A DNA stretch of 64,000 bases, from assembly GCA_036245525.1 (NCBI GenBank), contig BTPG01000008.1, positions 34,364,850-34,428,849 of the forward strand. The letters are read 5' to 3'. The first letter of the stretch is position 1, and each line of letters starts with the position of its first letter. The notes beneath the pieces are model-generated. The model saw nothing but the letters and a program-made list of their open reading frames with translations, was not told where the DNA came from and ran no database searches. Below, one piece after another: positions 30,601 to 36,828 of this stretch. A program made the translations under genes and the position numbers. The DNA is from Semisulcospira habei. Taxonomy: Eukaryota; Mollusca; Gastropoda; Semisulcospiridae.

Positions 30601-33101
30601 CTGTGGACACTTTGGCTTGCTCAAGTGATGATGTTTCTACAGATGACTCTACAGACTGGCTGACAGCGCTTTCATCCAGCTGCAGTTGTGAGGATTCTAG
30701 CAGAGACGCCTCCATAAAGCCACTGTCATTGGCCAAGCTGTTGAACGCACTGCCAGTCATGCTGAGGTCTCCCAGTCTGTCTGCGTCCACTTCCTGAGGC
30801 TCCATGCGGCACGCTTCGGGCACCTCCTCTCCCTTGGTGTCTTCAACACTGGTGTCAGCAGTCACCTTGCTCCTCTGTTCCTCCTCCAGTCGTTCTGTCA
30901 TCTCTGATGTTGCGTGCACCAGCATGTCTGACTTCCTACTCTCCAAACTTGATTCTTCAGTCTCCACACTGGTGACTACCTTCTTCTCCTTTGTGGAATC
31001 CTCACTACTGACCTCCTGGGAAAGCATACTGGAGATTTCTGTTTCTGTAACCTCGGCAGACATGGTCTTTCTGGCAGCCTTTGAACTGGATTCCTCACTT
31101 TCAATACTGGGCACAAGGCTTTTCTCTGATCTGCTTTTTGATGATATTTTAGACGACTCATCAGTTTCCACTGAAACACCCATAACTAGTTCTGACTGTC
31201 TGGATTCCTTTCTGCCTTTCAGAGGAGTTTCTTCCACATATGATGATGCCTGGAGATTTGTCTCTTCAGATTTGGTTATCTTAGCACTAAGTGCTTGGGT
31301 TTCCATTTTGGCAGTGTAAGATGATTCAGATCTGCTTTCACTGACGGACTTGGTGGATGTTTTGGATGAAGATTTTGATTCATGCTCAGCAAGCTTAACG
31401 AGGGATGTTCTAGAACTCTCCTCCAAAACCATCTTCATTTTCTTGATGGTCTCTTGAGTTTCTTCAAACCCATCCACTTGACGTCTGCTGGAGGCTTCTT
31501 CTTCAGCATTTAGTTCGGACAGGATGGTGGATTCACTGGACCTTTTCCCCGAGATGTCCTTCCCCACCATTTTGTATCGGCCATCGAAGCCATTCTCTTT
31601 TTCTCCATCCACAATGTCCTCGAAAGTACGTTTGCAAGCAGAGTTGATGTCATTGGTGCCCACCAATAAACGCTCAGTGCTGATGGAGTGGGCCTCGGCC
31701 GACTTGTAGACGAAAAGCTCCTCAAGCTCCATGGCATGAACCTCCTCTATCTCCTCATCAGGGTTTTCCCGGTGGGCTGCAAATAAAGGAGTGATTCATT
31801 TAGACTTAAACACAGGATGGTTTATTGCATTCAGTGCAGGATGCACAATCTTGAATGCTTTGACTACCAGAAATCATTTAGTTATAAGAACCAAAGGGTT
31901 AAAGAAAATATCAAAGGGCTAAGTAAATATCTGAGTTTCCCTTAAAATCTATTTAACCCGTTGCATGTTGGTAGTGGTTTTAGTTGCAATGATTTTTACA
32001 GGAATCATTGCAACTAAAACTGCTACTGATGCGCAAAGGGCTAAACAGCTATAGACTCATTAAGTCCCAAGGATGAAATTATCAAATTTCAGAGTTCCCT
32101 CTGAAGTCAAAGTCACAGTTCTGGAGACAAATCGACCATCATAGTTCAAGGGTGGTGTCAGAGTAGTTTGGTGTCTGTAGGCACCAAGCTATTCTGACAG
32201 CACCCTTGAACTATGATGTTCGATCCACATCCTGTTCAACCATATCAGTGCTTTATGGGTTTAAGCTACCTTGTCTATATATGAATAAAAAGATGTACAT
32301 GAGACCAACCTCTATCTCAAGAGGCATAGTCTCCTCAGCTCATGCAGAAAAGGGGGTGGGGGGGGGGGGAGGGGGGCTGACTCAGGAACTATTGCTATTC
32401 TGAAGATGAAAATGGGTCCAGTTTCTACCAGCACATAACTGTTGGGGCTTATGAGAATCTACGCCTCTTGCACTCTTAAGGGGCTTGCACGGGAACTTTT
32501 AACAGTAAGTAATCAACAGAGCTTTCAAGCTTTATTACTATCAAATTCAATTAAGTGCTTGTATTGTCAAATCCAGACTAAAATGGTGACTGCCAAGAGC
32601 GTAAAAATGCAAAGAAACTCCCAGAAATGAAAGAAACATGTGTACAAAGAACAATTACAACATAACTGTGTTGTAATTGATCTTTTTGTATTGTAATTGT
32701 TGTTTCTATTTGTAAGTGTACTGTTTTCTTTGTTGGGATTTTCGTTGTTTTCTTTGTTGGGATTTTCGTTAAATTTTCATTCAACATATTTGTAACATAA
32801 AATGATGGTACGCTGATTCGCTGAAAAGTGAGTTACCTCTAACAAGGAGGTATGCCGAGGTGGAGGCGAATCCCTCTGTGTTCTCAGCACGACAGCGGTA
32901 GTTCCCCTGGTCCTTGTGCGAGATGTTGTCAATGACCATCGAGATGACCCCGTTGCTCTTGTTGTAGTCAAAGTTGTAGCGGCCACTTTGCGTGATGTCA
33001 CGGCCATCTTTAAACCAGCGGATGTCCGGTGCCGGATGGCCTACCACACGGCACTCAAGCCGCTTGGTGCCCCCAACCACGGTGTGAGTGTTGGATGGCA
33101 T
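15478..33101 (-). CDS. Gene A: Ig-domain protein with long Ser/Glu-rich region and C-terminal membrane-like tail
   Basis: Six exons: 33101-32837, 31776-29659, 29428-29194, 17131-17034, 16422-16225, 15677-15478. They sum to 3114 bp, and every intron phase matches, giving 1037 residues plus stop. Order: I-set Ig (residues ~5-88), a low-complexity region rich in S/E/T/K (~90-770), Ig (~775-865), Ig split over two exons (~875-970), then a hydrophobic run (KLVAAAAAFSLAAFGIKK) 10 residues from the stop. The start ATG has GCCGCC in front and an in-frame TAA at 33116-33114. Ig sequences (WFKDGRDI, YRCRAENTEG, YTCTASNSEG) are of the titin/obscurin muscle type. It precedes gene B on the same strand, so it may be an UNC-89-locus isoform. 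The tail suggests a tail-anchored membrane protein, which is inference. I know no named family with this exact layout. Confidence 0.83.
15736..15840. repeat. Degenerate H1-like fragment
   Basis: ATTAATCCATTTAGCCCTGA resembles an H1 left end, but the hairpin is unrecognisable. A T-rich run and a G-run follow at 15895-15948. Confidence 0.45.
15964..16177. mobile_element. H1a TTAA palindromic MITE
   Basis: TTAACCCATTTAGCCC to GGGGCTAAATGTGTTAA, long side left. The inner stem has drifted together: left GACAAATGAGCTTGGC, right GCTAAACTCATCTGGC, with the A/T change at ATGAG/CTCAT present in both arms. Confidence 0.9.
16225..16422 (-). CDS. Gene A exon 5 (main part of third Ig)
   Basis: 198 bp: two bases, 65 codons, one base. 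NPSPTVSWSKAGKPL, then LEIPQASMDDAGDYTCTASN, then SEGSVSCTISVFVE give the Ig Trp, the D-x-G-x-Y-x-C motif and the last strand. Donor GTAAGT. Confidence 0.92.
16652..16863. mobile_element. H1a TTAA palindromic MITE
   Basis: TTAACCCATTTAGCCC to TAAATGGGTTAA, short side left. The right TTAA is directly followed by CCCATTAAG, the possible start of a second, lost element. Confidence 0.88.
17034..17131 (-). CDS. Gene A exon 4 (start of third Ig)
   Basis: 98 bp: one base, 32 codons, one base. VTARLTIPEFVAQPGNVTV followed by ELGTLELVCIIK. It holds the first Ig cysteine. Intron 3 upstream of it is 12 kb long because of the DIRS insertion. Confidence 0.85.
17336..17375. mobile_element. Left part of an H1b MITE split by the DIRS
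   Basis: TTAACCCTTATCATTCGG to GTGTGTGAGATA, continued at 28379. Compared with the intact 924-1146 copy nothing is duplicated or lost at the break. Confidence 0.92.
17412..17597 (+). repeat. DIRS left inverted terminal repeat
   Basis: Matches the inverse of 28174-28360 over ~186 bp. The only difference I noticed is CGGAAA against CAGAAA near 17523. Such identity points to a young insertion. Confidence 0.93.
17640..17736. repeat. DIRS internal complementary region
   Basis: 17640-17692 is the inverse of the element's left edge and 17693-17736 the inverse of its right edge, meeting at ATACA|TTTG. It defines both element ends to the base. Confidence 0.95.
17819..18406 (-). mobile_element. RTE-like LINE copy 2, 5'-truncated, inside the DIRS
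   Basis: Direct repeat CCACCCTCCCGCA at 17806-17818 and 18407-18419. On the minus strand it runs from the IIDKKGGT codons to the GTAAGTAAG tail and stays open for 167 codons. It is only the RT C-terminal and tail region ([29 protein letters not shown]), so it cannot be active. Confidence 0.95.
18456..19262 (-). pseudogene. DIRS tyrosine recombinase, C-terminal part, broken
   Basis: Reading on the minus strand: TIRGYLAMIADTYRHLGL, WDLSWVLTWLNSPRFEPIQL and TRKTCFLL in one frame, then HALSARPACLQF and LLPDPAFLAKT in another frame to 18456. The C-terminal catalytic box is intact: HEIR (H-x-x-R) and FARFYLRDL with the tyrosine. The segment that in DIRS recombinases carries the first catalytic Arg, between FLLA and HALS, appears deleted with a frame change near 19030. 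The N-terminal part lies on the far side of the nested LINE (23108-23440). This recombinase is therefore dead; family assignment is firm. Confidence 0.9.
19277..23107 (-). mobile_element. LINE with EN-RT-zinc finger ORF, nested in the DIRS
   Basis: It interrupts the DIRS recombinase between AAWLRKG (ending near 23115) and LAPITIRGYL (starting near 19268). It has a ~550-bp 5' leader, one long ORF and a very short 3' end with AAGTCAAGCCAAGA. I could not find a clean target duplication, so the edges are good only to about 20 bp. Confidence 0.88.
19312..22539 (-). CDS. LINE endonuclease-reverse transcriptase, intact ORF
   Basis: 1075 codons without interruption. Residues ~1-260 form an AP-type endonuclease (CWNVRTM, SEVR, YSPTLL, LGDFNARVG, TDHRLVRCKL). 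Residues ~480-790 form the RT: GKAAGIDGIPPEIW, NYRGITLLSIAGKIL, VTFVDLTKAFDTVSRQGMW, GVKQGCVLAPTLF, catalytic FADD, YLGCII. A C-terminal maturase-like part (RWAGHVSRM) ends in a C-x2-C-x12-H-x3-C finger. This suits target-primed reverse transcription of its own RNA. EN motifs resemble RTE and related clades, but the C-terminal finger is not typical of RTE, so I leave the clade open. Full length and no lesions suggest recent activity. Confidence 0.95.
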   Translation of the reverse strand: MTTTTGLNVACWNVRTMLDKADSGRPERRSALIAHELRRLNIDIAALSEVRLPDEGSLQELGAGYTLYWSGRPASERRLSGVGFMVKTSIATKLENLPTGHSDRIMSMRLPLRHQQHVTLLSVYSPTLLAEPAEKDKFYTDLRSLLQSTPADDKVIILGDFNARVGQDSEAWKGVLGKHGVGNCNDNGRLLLEFCAEQQLVITNTTFQQKDSRKTTWMHPRSKHWHLIDYVLVRQRDRSDVLLTRVMPSTECHTDHRLVRCKLRLHFKPKPKKWGPPKKKLDVASLQRDDVKAAFQTDLQRRLKDTADPVDSSPETLWEQLKTAIAKSSAEVLGFARKKNKDWFDENDVEIQEHLAKKRAAHQAHLAQPSCPVKKSAFRLVCSSLQRKLRDLQNEWWTRLAQRTQLCADNSDYRGFYEALKAVYGPRHLVQSPLRSANGQALLTDNTSILNRWSEYFQSLFSAERTVQEAVVLQIPHLPVKVELDEPPTAEETLTAIHQLKSGKAAGIDGIPPEIWKHGGTALHNKLHDLFLCCWEEGTLPKDLRDAVIITLYKNKGEKSDCSNYRGITLLSIAGKILARLLLNRLVPAIAEDQLPEGQCGFRANRSTTDMVFVLRQLQEKCREQNKGLYVTFVDLTKAFDTVSRQGMWQILERLGCPSKFLNMIVQLHEDQQGQVRLNNDLSEPFPILNGVKQGCVLAPTLFTIFFSMMLKQATVDLDDDDAVYIRYRLDGSLFNLRRLQAHTKTLDQLIRELLFADDAALVAHTERALQRITSCFADAAQLFGLEVSLKKTEVLHQPAPKTVYRPPHITIGESELKSVHQFTYLGCIITSDAKLDKELDSRLAKANSAFGRLFKRVWHNQQLKTGTKISVYRAVVLTTLLYGSESWALYRSQLRLLERFHQRCLRTILGIHWSDYVTNVEVLEQAETVSIEALLLRTQLRWAGHVSRMEDHRLPKITLFGELATGHRDRGAPKKRYKDCLKKSLSACQIDHHQWSSLAADRDTWRSTIYKAAVSFEDSHRASLKDKRLRRKNRDAAAQNPGHTFPCSHCGRTCLSRIGLRSHEQACRRRGQLL
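23108..23440 (-). pseudogene. DIRS tyrosine recombinase, N-terminal part
   Basis: About 110 codons: ARRASTRRVYEGKWRVLCAW, TTPQLADFF and ending AGLAAWLRKG. This is the SAM-like N-terminal domain of DIRS recombinases and overlaps the end of the RT ORF in another frame, as in other DIRS elements. It stops where the LINE begins. The open frame further upstream to 24418 is a shadow of the RT ORF. Confidence 0.85.
23245..26718 (-). CDS. DIRS reverse transcriptase / RNase H / methyltransferase-like ORF
   Basis: 1157 codons, unbroken. The Arg/Ser-rich N-terminus (~1-100) overlaps the gag-like frame, and residues to ~480 resemble the DIRS capsid-type region. RT follows (~520-750): LFVVPKPVGKWHPVIDLSAL, FSVSLDLSDAYLHVPMH, FGLNLSPWVF, catalytic YLDD. 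RNase H (~820-950): LCVDASLAGWGAHLL, NWLELKAV, LVLSDNSTVVSY, GHLNVLADSLSR. A methyltransferase-like part comes last (MIDLFATRWNRQLPLFVSP, ISWDGLVAYAYPP). Start chosen as the first Met. Function: copies element RNA into DNA for recombinase-mediated insertion. Confidence 0.93.
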   Translation of the reverse strand: MTALRSASRHFRRSRSPRCRPRSRSRSSRRSAARRPRHRRRSGVRASRSASSDSRDHSSSRHWRRHAPVRRSPPPATTVTRPGDGSLPPRLGVDPIPHSVPAEEDTLSLNPEESMSALLQVASPAPSNPSGGDEEFPPAAIGHRLETLRALDEAARLIAACLPAEDCPPSPVLKRKASAFVDAERQAKRFKSLPQPPGFRELRDAFSAHLAQGACGTGFFSDSKWPTGIDIAFRQSWYAGHTQHFSCPLPTADPAAVAFSGTSLRQSLLPGVEQTATLIRNTLAAAGFLDLVTQAIVRCVEDSWHPSISPLLGDLLALAVSGNRAVYHVAVNSMAAASNCDLLRRDAILHSCPIPLDVKTQLRQAPLGGELLFGPTWLAVKEANKDAWPNRPAPTSFDQPARLRVTPCGLLDPPPALSPEVVAYPPELQPFLAPTLSPVPSLPHPSPPAPGPDLPGAPGGAGRTDFLPLRPPPTSSGVPVGGRLALHSEAWRSLFPDDPWILSTITQGLLISFRSPPPMRRSPVWTTVPSDQLRAEALRGEVSSLLQKFATEVVVRHDSPAFYSRLFVVPKPVGKWHPVIDLSALNKFIVAPAFRMETARALRSAVQPMDFSVSLDLSDAYLHVPMHPASRRYLRFAFEGVVYQFRALPFGLNLSPWVFTRLMDAVVARARRSSTSPTSNYLDDLLLRNQDERSLREDRDALLQLLENLGFLVNLGKSDLIPARHFIHLGMEFLTNHNTVRLPEKRIQKLATLAQQVSQLTTLPARQWLQLLGLISAAADLLPLGRLYSHPLQLHLLLHWRPSSPDLEAPIPVPAMLRPHLLRWADPAWLATGVPLSSPPPTLSLCVDASLAGWGAHLLPSFETASGLWPLESLSKHINWLELKAVWQALLAWEPRIRHQELLVLSDNSTVVSYIQKQGGTRSPSLCILLYQVLRWCEDRDISLRARHIPGHLNVLADSLSRRGQLLHTEWALRPDIFQLIAVTWEAPMIDLFATRWNRQLPLFVSPIPDPLAWAVDALSISWDGLVAYAYPPTVLVPKVLLKLRECNTILFLVAPFCWTKSWTTDLLNLATAPPLPLPTPRTMLKQPRQQLFHPCPERLLLHAWRLSGKPSQLEPSQVRQWTRSLQLVEPRPDESTKASGESSAPGVTTDNFNPSA
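26597..27601 (-). CDS. DIRS gag-like ORF
   Basis: 334 codons from the first Met; a later Met (MFCSWQ) is equally possible. The N-terminus has a Cys cluster (CLPCSGC, CSVCAPWLEEQW). The middle holds three copies of a TVQSSG motif (ATVQSSGPD, TTVQSSGLC, TTVQSSGLY), the end is Arg/Ser-rich, and the final ~120 bp overlap the RT ORF in another frame. Position and composition fit the first ORF of DIRS elements; no capsid fold can be shown by eye. Confidence 0.65.
   Translation of the reverse strand: MRAHGGTLARISLYIMFCSWQVRTCARYGQFQWPSDEHLVCLPCSGCTSTRPCSVCAPWLEEQWTQLWSFYGRKKPTQARKNDPTPVRATVQSSGPDRVSEQTNQRLRSRARALVPAATTVQSSGLCTVKDPRAPRARPLNKTPVATTVQSSGLYPVATPLQATDKELIQAPTPALVAGLTNTDLQVADKLSPQIRPAASATLFSARDQRGTPAPRPAPSVRASSSDKSSHRTRSHSRVRSSRLRSAAVRVTPRLQSERTSAVRHRSRSSDRSTRPRVDSYRSESSRHSRTQYRHDCFAFSFAPFQTFPVPALPPPLPFTLLSAECRSSPATPS
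27602..28173 (-). other. DIRS leader between terminal repeat and gag
   Basis: No convincing coding region. It should contain the element promoter and RNA start, but I see no motif that proves it. Confidence 0.5.
28174..28360 (-). repeat. DIRS right inverted terminal repeat
   Basis: Inverse of 17412-17597. The outer 18 bases to 28378 (TGTGTTTTGAGAAAACAA-type edge) differ from the left edge, as DIRS termini usually do. Confidence 0.93.
28379..28563. mobile_element. Right part of the H1b MITE split by the DIRS
   Basis: AGCTTGACTAAAATAG to GATATGGGTTAA, hairpin 28386-28468. Aligns without gap to 965-1146. Confidence 0.92.
28676..28889. mobile_element. H1a TTAA palindromic MITE
   Basis: TTAACCCATTCAGCCC to GGGGCTAAAAGGGTTAA, short side left, hairpin 28718-28805 with GGCGCCTGAAGGCGCC. 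It inserted near an H6-type tail (CTTCTCTTGAGAGAG). Confidence 0.92.
28890..29062. mobile_element. Second, inverted H1a element sharing a TTAA
   Basis: Starts at the right TTAA of the previous copy with the long-side sequence and keeps ATAATTCAAGGGTAGTGCC. The hairpin centre is deleted (GATGAGCTCCAAGCTC) and the right end is lost. Confidence 0.75.
29194..29428 (-). CDS. Gene A exon 3 (second Ig)
   Basis: 235 bp: two bases, 77 codons, two bases. NPQPEVKWFKEGDTVKAGER, then EAAAGDAGTYTLTAHNSEG. The C-strand Trp and DAGTY are present, but the second cysteine position reads Leu (TYTLTAHN) and the first falls at IRLASRV in exon 2, so this Ig lacks the usual disulfide. Confidence 0.92.
29659..31776 (-). 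CDS. Gene A exon 2 (Ser/Glu-rich region)
   Basis: 2118 bp, 705 codons. After HRENPDEEIEEVHAMELEEL and a short ordered-looking part, ~600 residues are dominated by S, E, T, K and V with loose repeats of the type V-S/E-T-E-E-S-S. No membrane segment or enzyme motif is visible; probably disordered and a good phosphorylation target. The last 25 codons (KIMSVSDDVAISLGEAIRLA) start the second Ig. An uninterrupted frame of this length with such biased composition supports coding. Confidence 0.92.
31953..32044. mobile_element. H2 TTAA palindromic element
   Basis: TTAACCCGTTGC to GCGCAAAGGGCTAA. Arms TTTTAGTTGCAATGATT and AATCATTGCAACTAAAA: both carry GCAA/TTGC where the 6411 copy has GTGA/TCGC, so the change is paired. 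Confidence 0.85.
32131..32226. repeat. H1b hairpin
   Basis: ATCGACCATCATAGTTCAAG faces CTTGAACTATGATGTTCGAT. The outer stem reads CATCATAG/CTATGATG in both arms instead of CATGATAG. A poly-G run and P-like gene-free intron sequence follow to 32836. Confidence 0.8.
32837..33101 (-). CDS. Gene A exon 1 (coding start, first Ig)
   Basis: 265 bp: 88 codons plus one base. MPSNTHTVVGGTKRLECRVV, WFKDGRDI, DQGNYRCRAENTEGFAS contain both Ig cysteines and the Trp. A possible acceptor lies at 33122-33123 (TTTGTTTCAG), giving a 20-base 5'UTR in this exon with TAA in frame. In the neighbouring frame those 20 bases read ADKPLPP, which looks like an Ig linker, so a one-base sequencing or natural deletion could be hiding an upstream coding connection. 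Confidence 0.85.
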
Positions 33102-33225
33102 GGCGGCAGAGGCTTATCTGCCTGAAACAAAGGAAATTTAAATTGTCATCTCTTCTACAGATCAGCCTCTGTATATCGCAACACCTGGGAGCCATAAAAT
33201 GGGACTGCATTATTCATGTTTGCAT

Positions 33226-33422
33226 TTAACCTGTTTAGCGCCAAGAAAATTTGAACACTACCCAAAGTTCTGCAAGAGGTAGTTGTGGGGGGTCATGAGG
33301 ATCTATGCCTCTTGCTGACACCACTTTGAATCCATGTTCACGTGACATCTAGGGTTTTCTGGTCTTGAATTAAAGAAGATTGCAGAAACACAGTCTGTGT
33401 CAGCTGGAACTGAACAGGTTAA
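33226..33422. mobile_element. H5-type TTAA element, one-armed
   Basis: TTAACCTGTTTAGCG to GAACAGGTTAA. Inside, GGGGTCATGAGGATCTATGC is the right H5 arm, preceded by GCAAGAGG; most of the left arm is missing. Confidence 0.65.
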
Positions 33423-33473
33423 GTGGTGCTGAATTTATGTTAATAAAATAAACAGCCAATAAGCAAAGTGTTT

Positions 33474-36400
33474 CTCGCGCTGGGACCATATGGCGTTGAG
33501 GCGCGTCCCCTGGGTGGTGGATAGGGGGTCCCTCGTGAGAGGGGTGCACCGAATGAAATAAGGTGCCGTGAACCAACATGGTCTAAGGGAAGGTGACCCC
33601 GACAGAAAACCCCTGGTCCTCCTAGTAAGGGGGTTGGGCGTGGGGGTAGCTTCCCCACCCTGCAAAAAAGAAAATAGCTACAAAAACGCCGACGAAAAGA
33701 CTAACAGTAATTCCTTTCCTGGAGGAGGAAGGTTCTTCTACCAGAAGACTTATGACGTCCTGTGGTGAAAGCCGGAAGTCTTCGGAAGCCACAGGACCGA
33801 GCCTCCTCTCTCTATCCAGGGATACAACCATGGGCACATGGAACGTCAAGACCATGTACCAGAGCAGCAAGGCCGCCCAGATAGCAGCGGAAATGCAAAA
33901 GTACAACCTTTCCCTGCTAGGTATCAGTGAAGCCAGATGGACGCAGTCTGGCCAGAAAAGGCTGTTAAGTGGGGAGATGATTCTGTATTCAGGTCATGAA
34001 GAGGAGAATGCCCCCCATACAGAAGGTGTAGCATTCATGCTGTCACCAGTGGCACAGAGAGCGCTGATGGGCTGGGAACCTCTTGGGCCAAGAATTATCA
34101 CAGTAGCCTTTAGAACCAAGAAAAAGCTCAAGCTGAACGTCATCCAGTGTTATGCGCCCACTAATGACAGTGACGAGGAAGAGAAACAAGAGTTCTACGA
34201 CCGACTCCAGAGTGCCTTGGACAAATGTGCGGAGCGAGACATCACCATCGTCATGGGCGATTTTAATGCCAAAATAGGGGAGGACAACACCGGATATGAA
34301 GAGGTGATGGGGAGACAAGGACTAGGCTCGGAGATGAGTGAGAACGGGGAGAGGTTTGTAGACTTTTGTGCTGTAAACCGACTTGTCATTGGAGGCAGCA
34401 TCTTCCCACACAGAAGAATACACAAAGCAACTTGGGTCTCACCTGACCATACAACAGAGAACCAAATAGACCATATCTGCATTAGCAAGAAATTTAGAAG
34501 ATCCCTTCAAGATGTTCGAGTGAGGAGGGGAGCAGATGTCGCCTCCGACCACCATCTGCTTACCTTAAGAATGAAGCTCAAGCTAAAGAAAAGCCGCACA
34601 GAGACAAGAAGACAGCGCTATAATGTAGGCCTCCTGAGAGAAACTGGAGTTAGAGAAGAGTTCAAACTGGTGCTGTCCAACCGGTTTCAAGCGCTACAGG
34701 AGTTAGTAAATGAAGAGGAGGCGGTCACCACAGAGCAGCAGTGGAAGGCAGTTAGAGAGGCGCTGAACTCAACCTGCAAAGACACTGTAGGGTTCAGGAA
34801 ACACCATCACAAGGACTGGCTGTCAGCACAGACCTTGAAGAAGATAGAAGTGAGGAAGCAGAAGAAAGCAGTTGTCAACAACAGTCGCACGAGAGCAGCC
34901 AAAGTAAGGGCACAGGGGGAATACTGGGAAGCCAACTGCGAGGTGAAGAGGAGTATCAGGGCAGACAAGAGGGCCTACACAGACAGCCTGGCAGCAGAGG
35001 CAGAAAAGGCAGCAGGCAGCGGCAACATGAAACAGCTCTACGACATTACCAGAAGATTGTCCGGCAAGTATGGCCATACAGAAAGACCAGTAAAAGACAA
35101 AGAAGGCAAGCCTATTGCAGACAGAGCAGACCAACTCGACAGATGGGCCGAGTATTTTGAAGAGTTACTGAACAGACCTAGCCCACCCGACCCCCCAGAC
35201 ATCCAGCCGGCAGATGTGACAGACCCAGCCGGGAAGAGATCAGAAGAGCAGTGGCATTTTTGAAGAACGGCAAAGCAGCAGGCCCAGATGGCATCCCAGC
35301 GGAGTCTCTGAAAGCAGACCTAGAGACAACAGTGGAGATGCTGTACCCACTGTTTGGAAAGATCTGGGAAGAGGAGGTGATGCCGGCTGACTGGAAGGAG
35401 GGGTACCTAATCAAGCTTCCCAAGAAAGGCGACCTCAGCAAGTGTTCCAACTACAGAGGAATCACCTTGCTGTCAGTACCAGGAAAGGTCTTCAACAGGA
35501 TCATCCTGGAGAGAATGAAGAGCTCCGTTGACCCCCAGCTGAGAGACCAGCAAGCAGGATTCAGGAAGAACCGATCATGCACAGACCAGATCGCCACTCT
35601 CCGCATCATCGTAGAACAGTCTCTGGAGTGGAGCTCCCCGCTGTACGTCAACTTTGTGGATTATGAGAAAGCATTTGACAGTGTGGACCGAGAGACTCTG
35701 TGGAAACTCCTACGACACTACGGTGTACCACAAAGCTCGTCCGCCTGATCAAGAGCAGCTACGATGGCATGACATGTCGCGTGATCCACGAAGGACAGTT
35801 CACCAGGGAGCTCCAGGTCAGAACTGGTGTCAGGCAGGGGTGTCTGCTGTCTCCGTTCCTCTTCCTACTGGCCATAGACTGGGTCATAAAGATGACCACA
35901 GAGCACAGACGAAGTGGAATACAGTGGACACTGTGGACACAGCTTGACGACCTCGATTTTGCAGACGACTTGGCATTATTGTCCCACACTCATCAACAAA
36001 TGCAGGACAAGTGGGCCTCACCATTCACAAACAGAAACAAAGACAATGAGGCTGAACGCAACCAGGGAAGAACCAGTCTTGCTTGCTGGCAGCCCGTTGG
36101 AGGAGGTGGAGTCCTTCACCTATCTCGGGAGCATCATAGACAAAAAAGGCGGCACTGACGCAGATGTCAGAGCACGAATCGGTAAAGCCAGAGCAGCCTT
36201 TCTCCAGTTGAAAAAAGTGTGGAGTTCCAAAGAGCTGTCACAACACACCAAAGTCCGGATTTTCAACTCCAATGTAAAAGCAGTTCTCCTATATGGAGCA
36301 GAGACTTGGAGATTGACAAAAACCACAGTCAACAGAGTACAGACCTTCATGAACAGTTGCCTTAGAAGAATTTTGAAAATCCACTGGCCAGAGAAGATCA

Positions 36401-36721
36401 GCAACGTCAGACTCTGGGAGAGAACAGAGCAGATAACAGCAGAGAATGAAATTGGGCGAAGAAGATGGGGATAGATCGGTCACAGTCTGAGAAAGCCAGC
36501 TTCCAGTATCACTAGGCAGGCATTGTCATGGAACCCCCAGGGAAAGAGGAAAAGAGGTAGGCCCAGAAACTCCTGGCATCGAGACCTCCAAGCAGACATC
36601 AAGAGACTGGGAACCACCTGGAGTAGAATCGAAGGAGAAGCACAGGACAGGAGTTGCTGGAGGTCTCTCGTCGACGGCCTATACCTGGGTAGGGGTGACA
36701 GGCGTAAGTAAGTAAGTAAGC
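33474..36721 (+). mobile_element. RTE-like LINE copy 3, full length, inactivated
   Basis: Direct repeat AAGCAAAGTGTT (33461-33472, 36722-36733). The 5' end CTCGCGCTGGGACC is the same as in the 54857 copy, so this is a complete 3.25-kb element. It has a ~280-bp 5' leader and ends in GGCGTAAGTAAGTAAG. Lies just upstream of the gene A start, antisense to it. Confidence 0.95.
33752..36714 (+). pseudogene. RTE-like EN-RT pseudogene (copy 3)
   Basis: Endonuclease motifs GTWNVKTM, ISEARW, QCYAPT, MGDFNAKIG, ASDHHLL are present, then RT motifs AAGPDGIPAESLK, VNFVDYEKAFDSVDR, GVRQGCLLSPF and FADD. Lesions compared with the other copies: a ~22-bp deletion near 35214, one C lost near 35729, a ~30-bp deletion at 36010, one A lost near 36037, and TGG to TAG at about 36472. 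Confidence 0.93.
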
Positions 36722-36828
36722 AAGCAAAGTGTTCTCGGGCCAACTAAGGCCGAGGCTTAAATTTTGCTCACTGAGTATACAACTGGGTTCGAGAGACCTG
36801 TCTGTTACTTCTTGATTTTTTTTTTAAT

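Noticed and set aside
29700..31319. Plus-strand Ser/Val/Ala-rich frames
   Set aside because: Antisense shadows of the biased Ser/Glu-rich exon of gene A.
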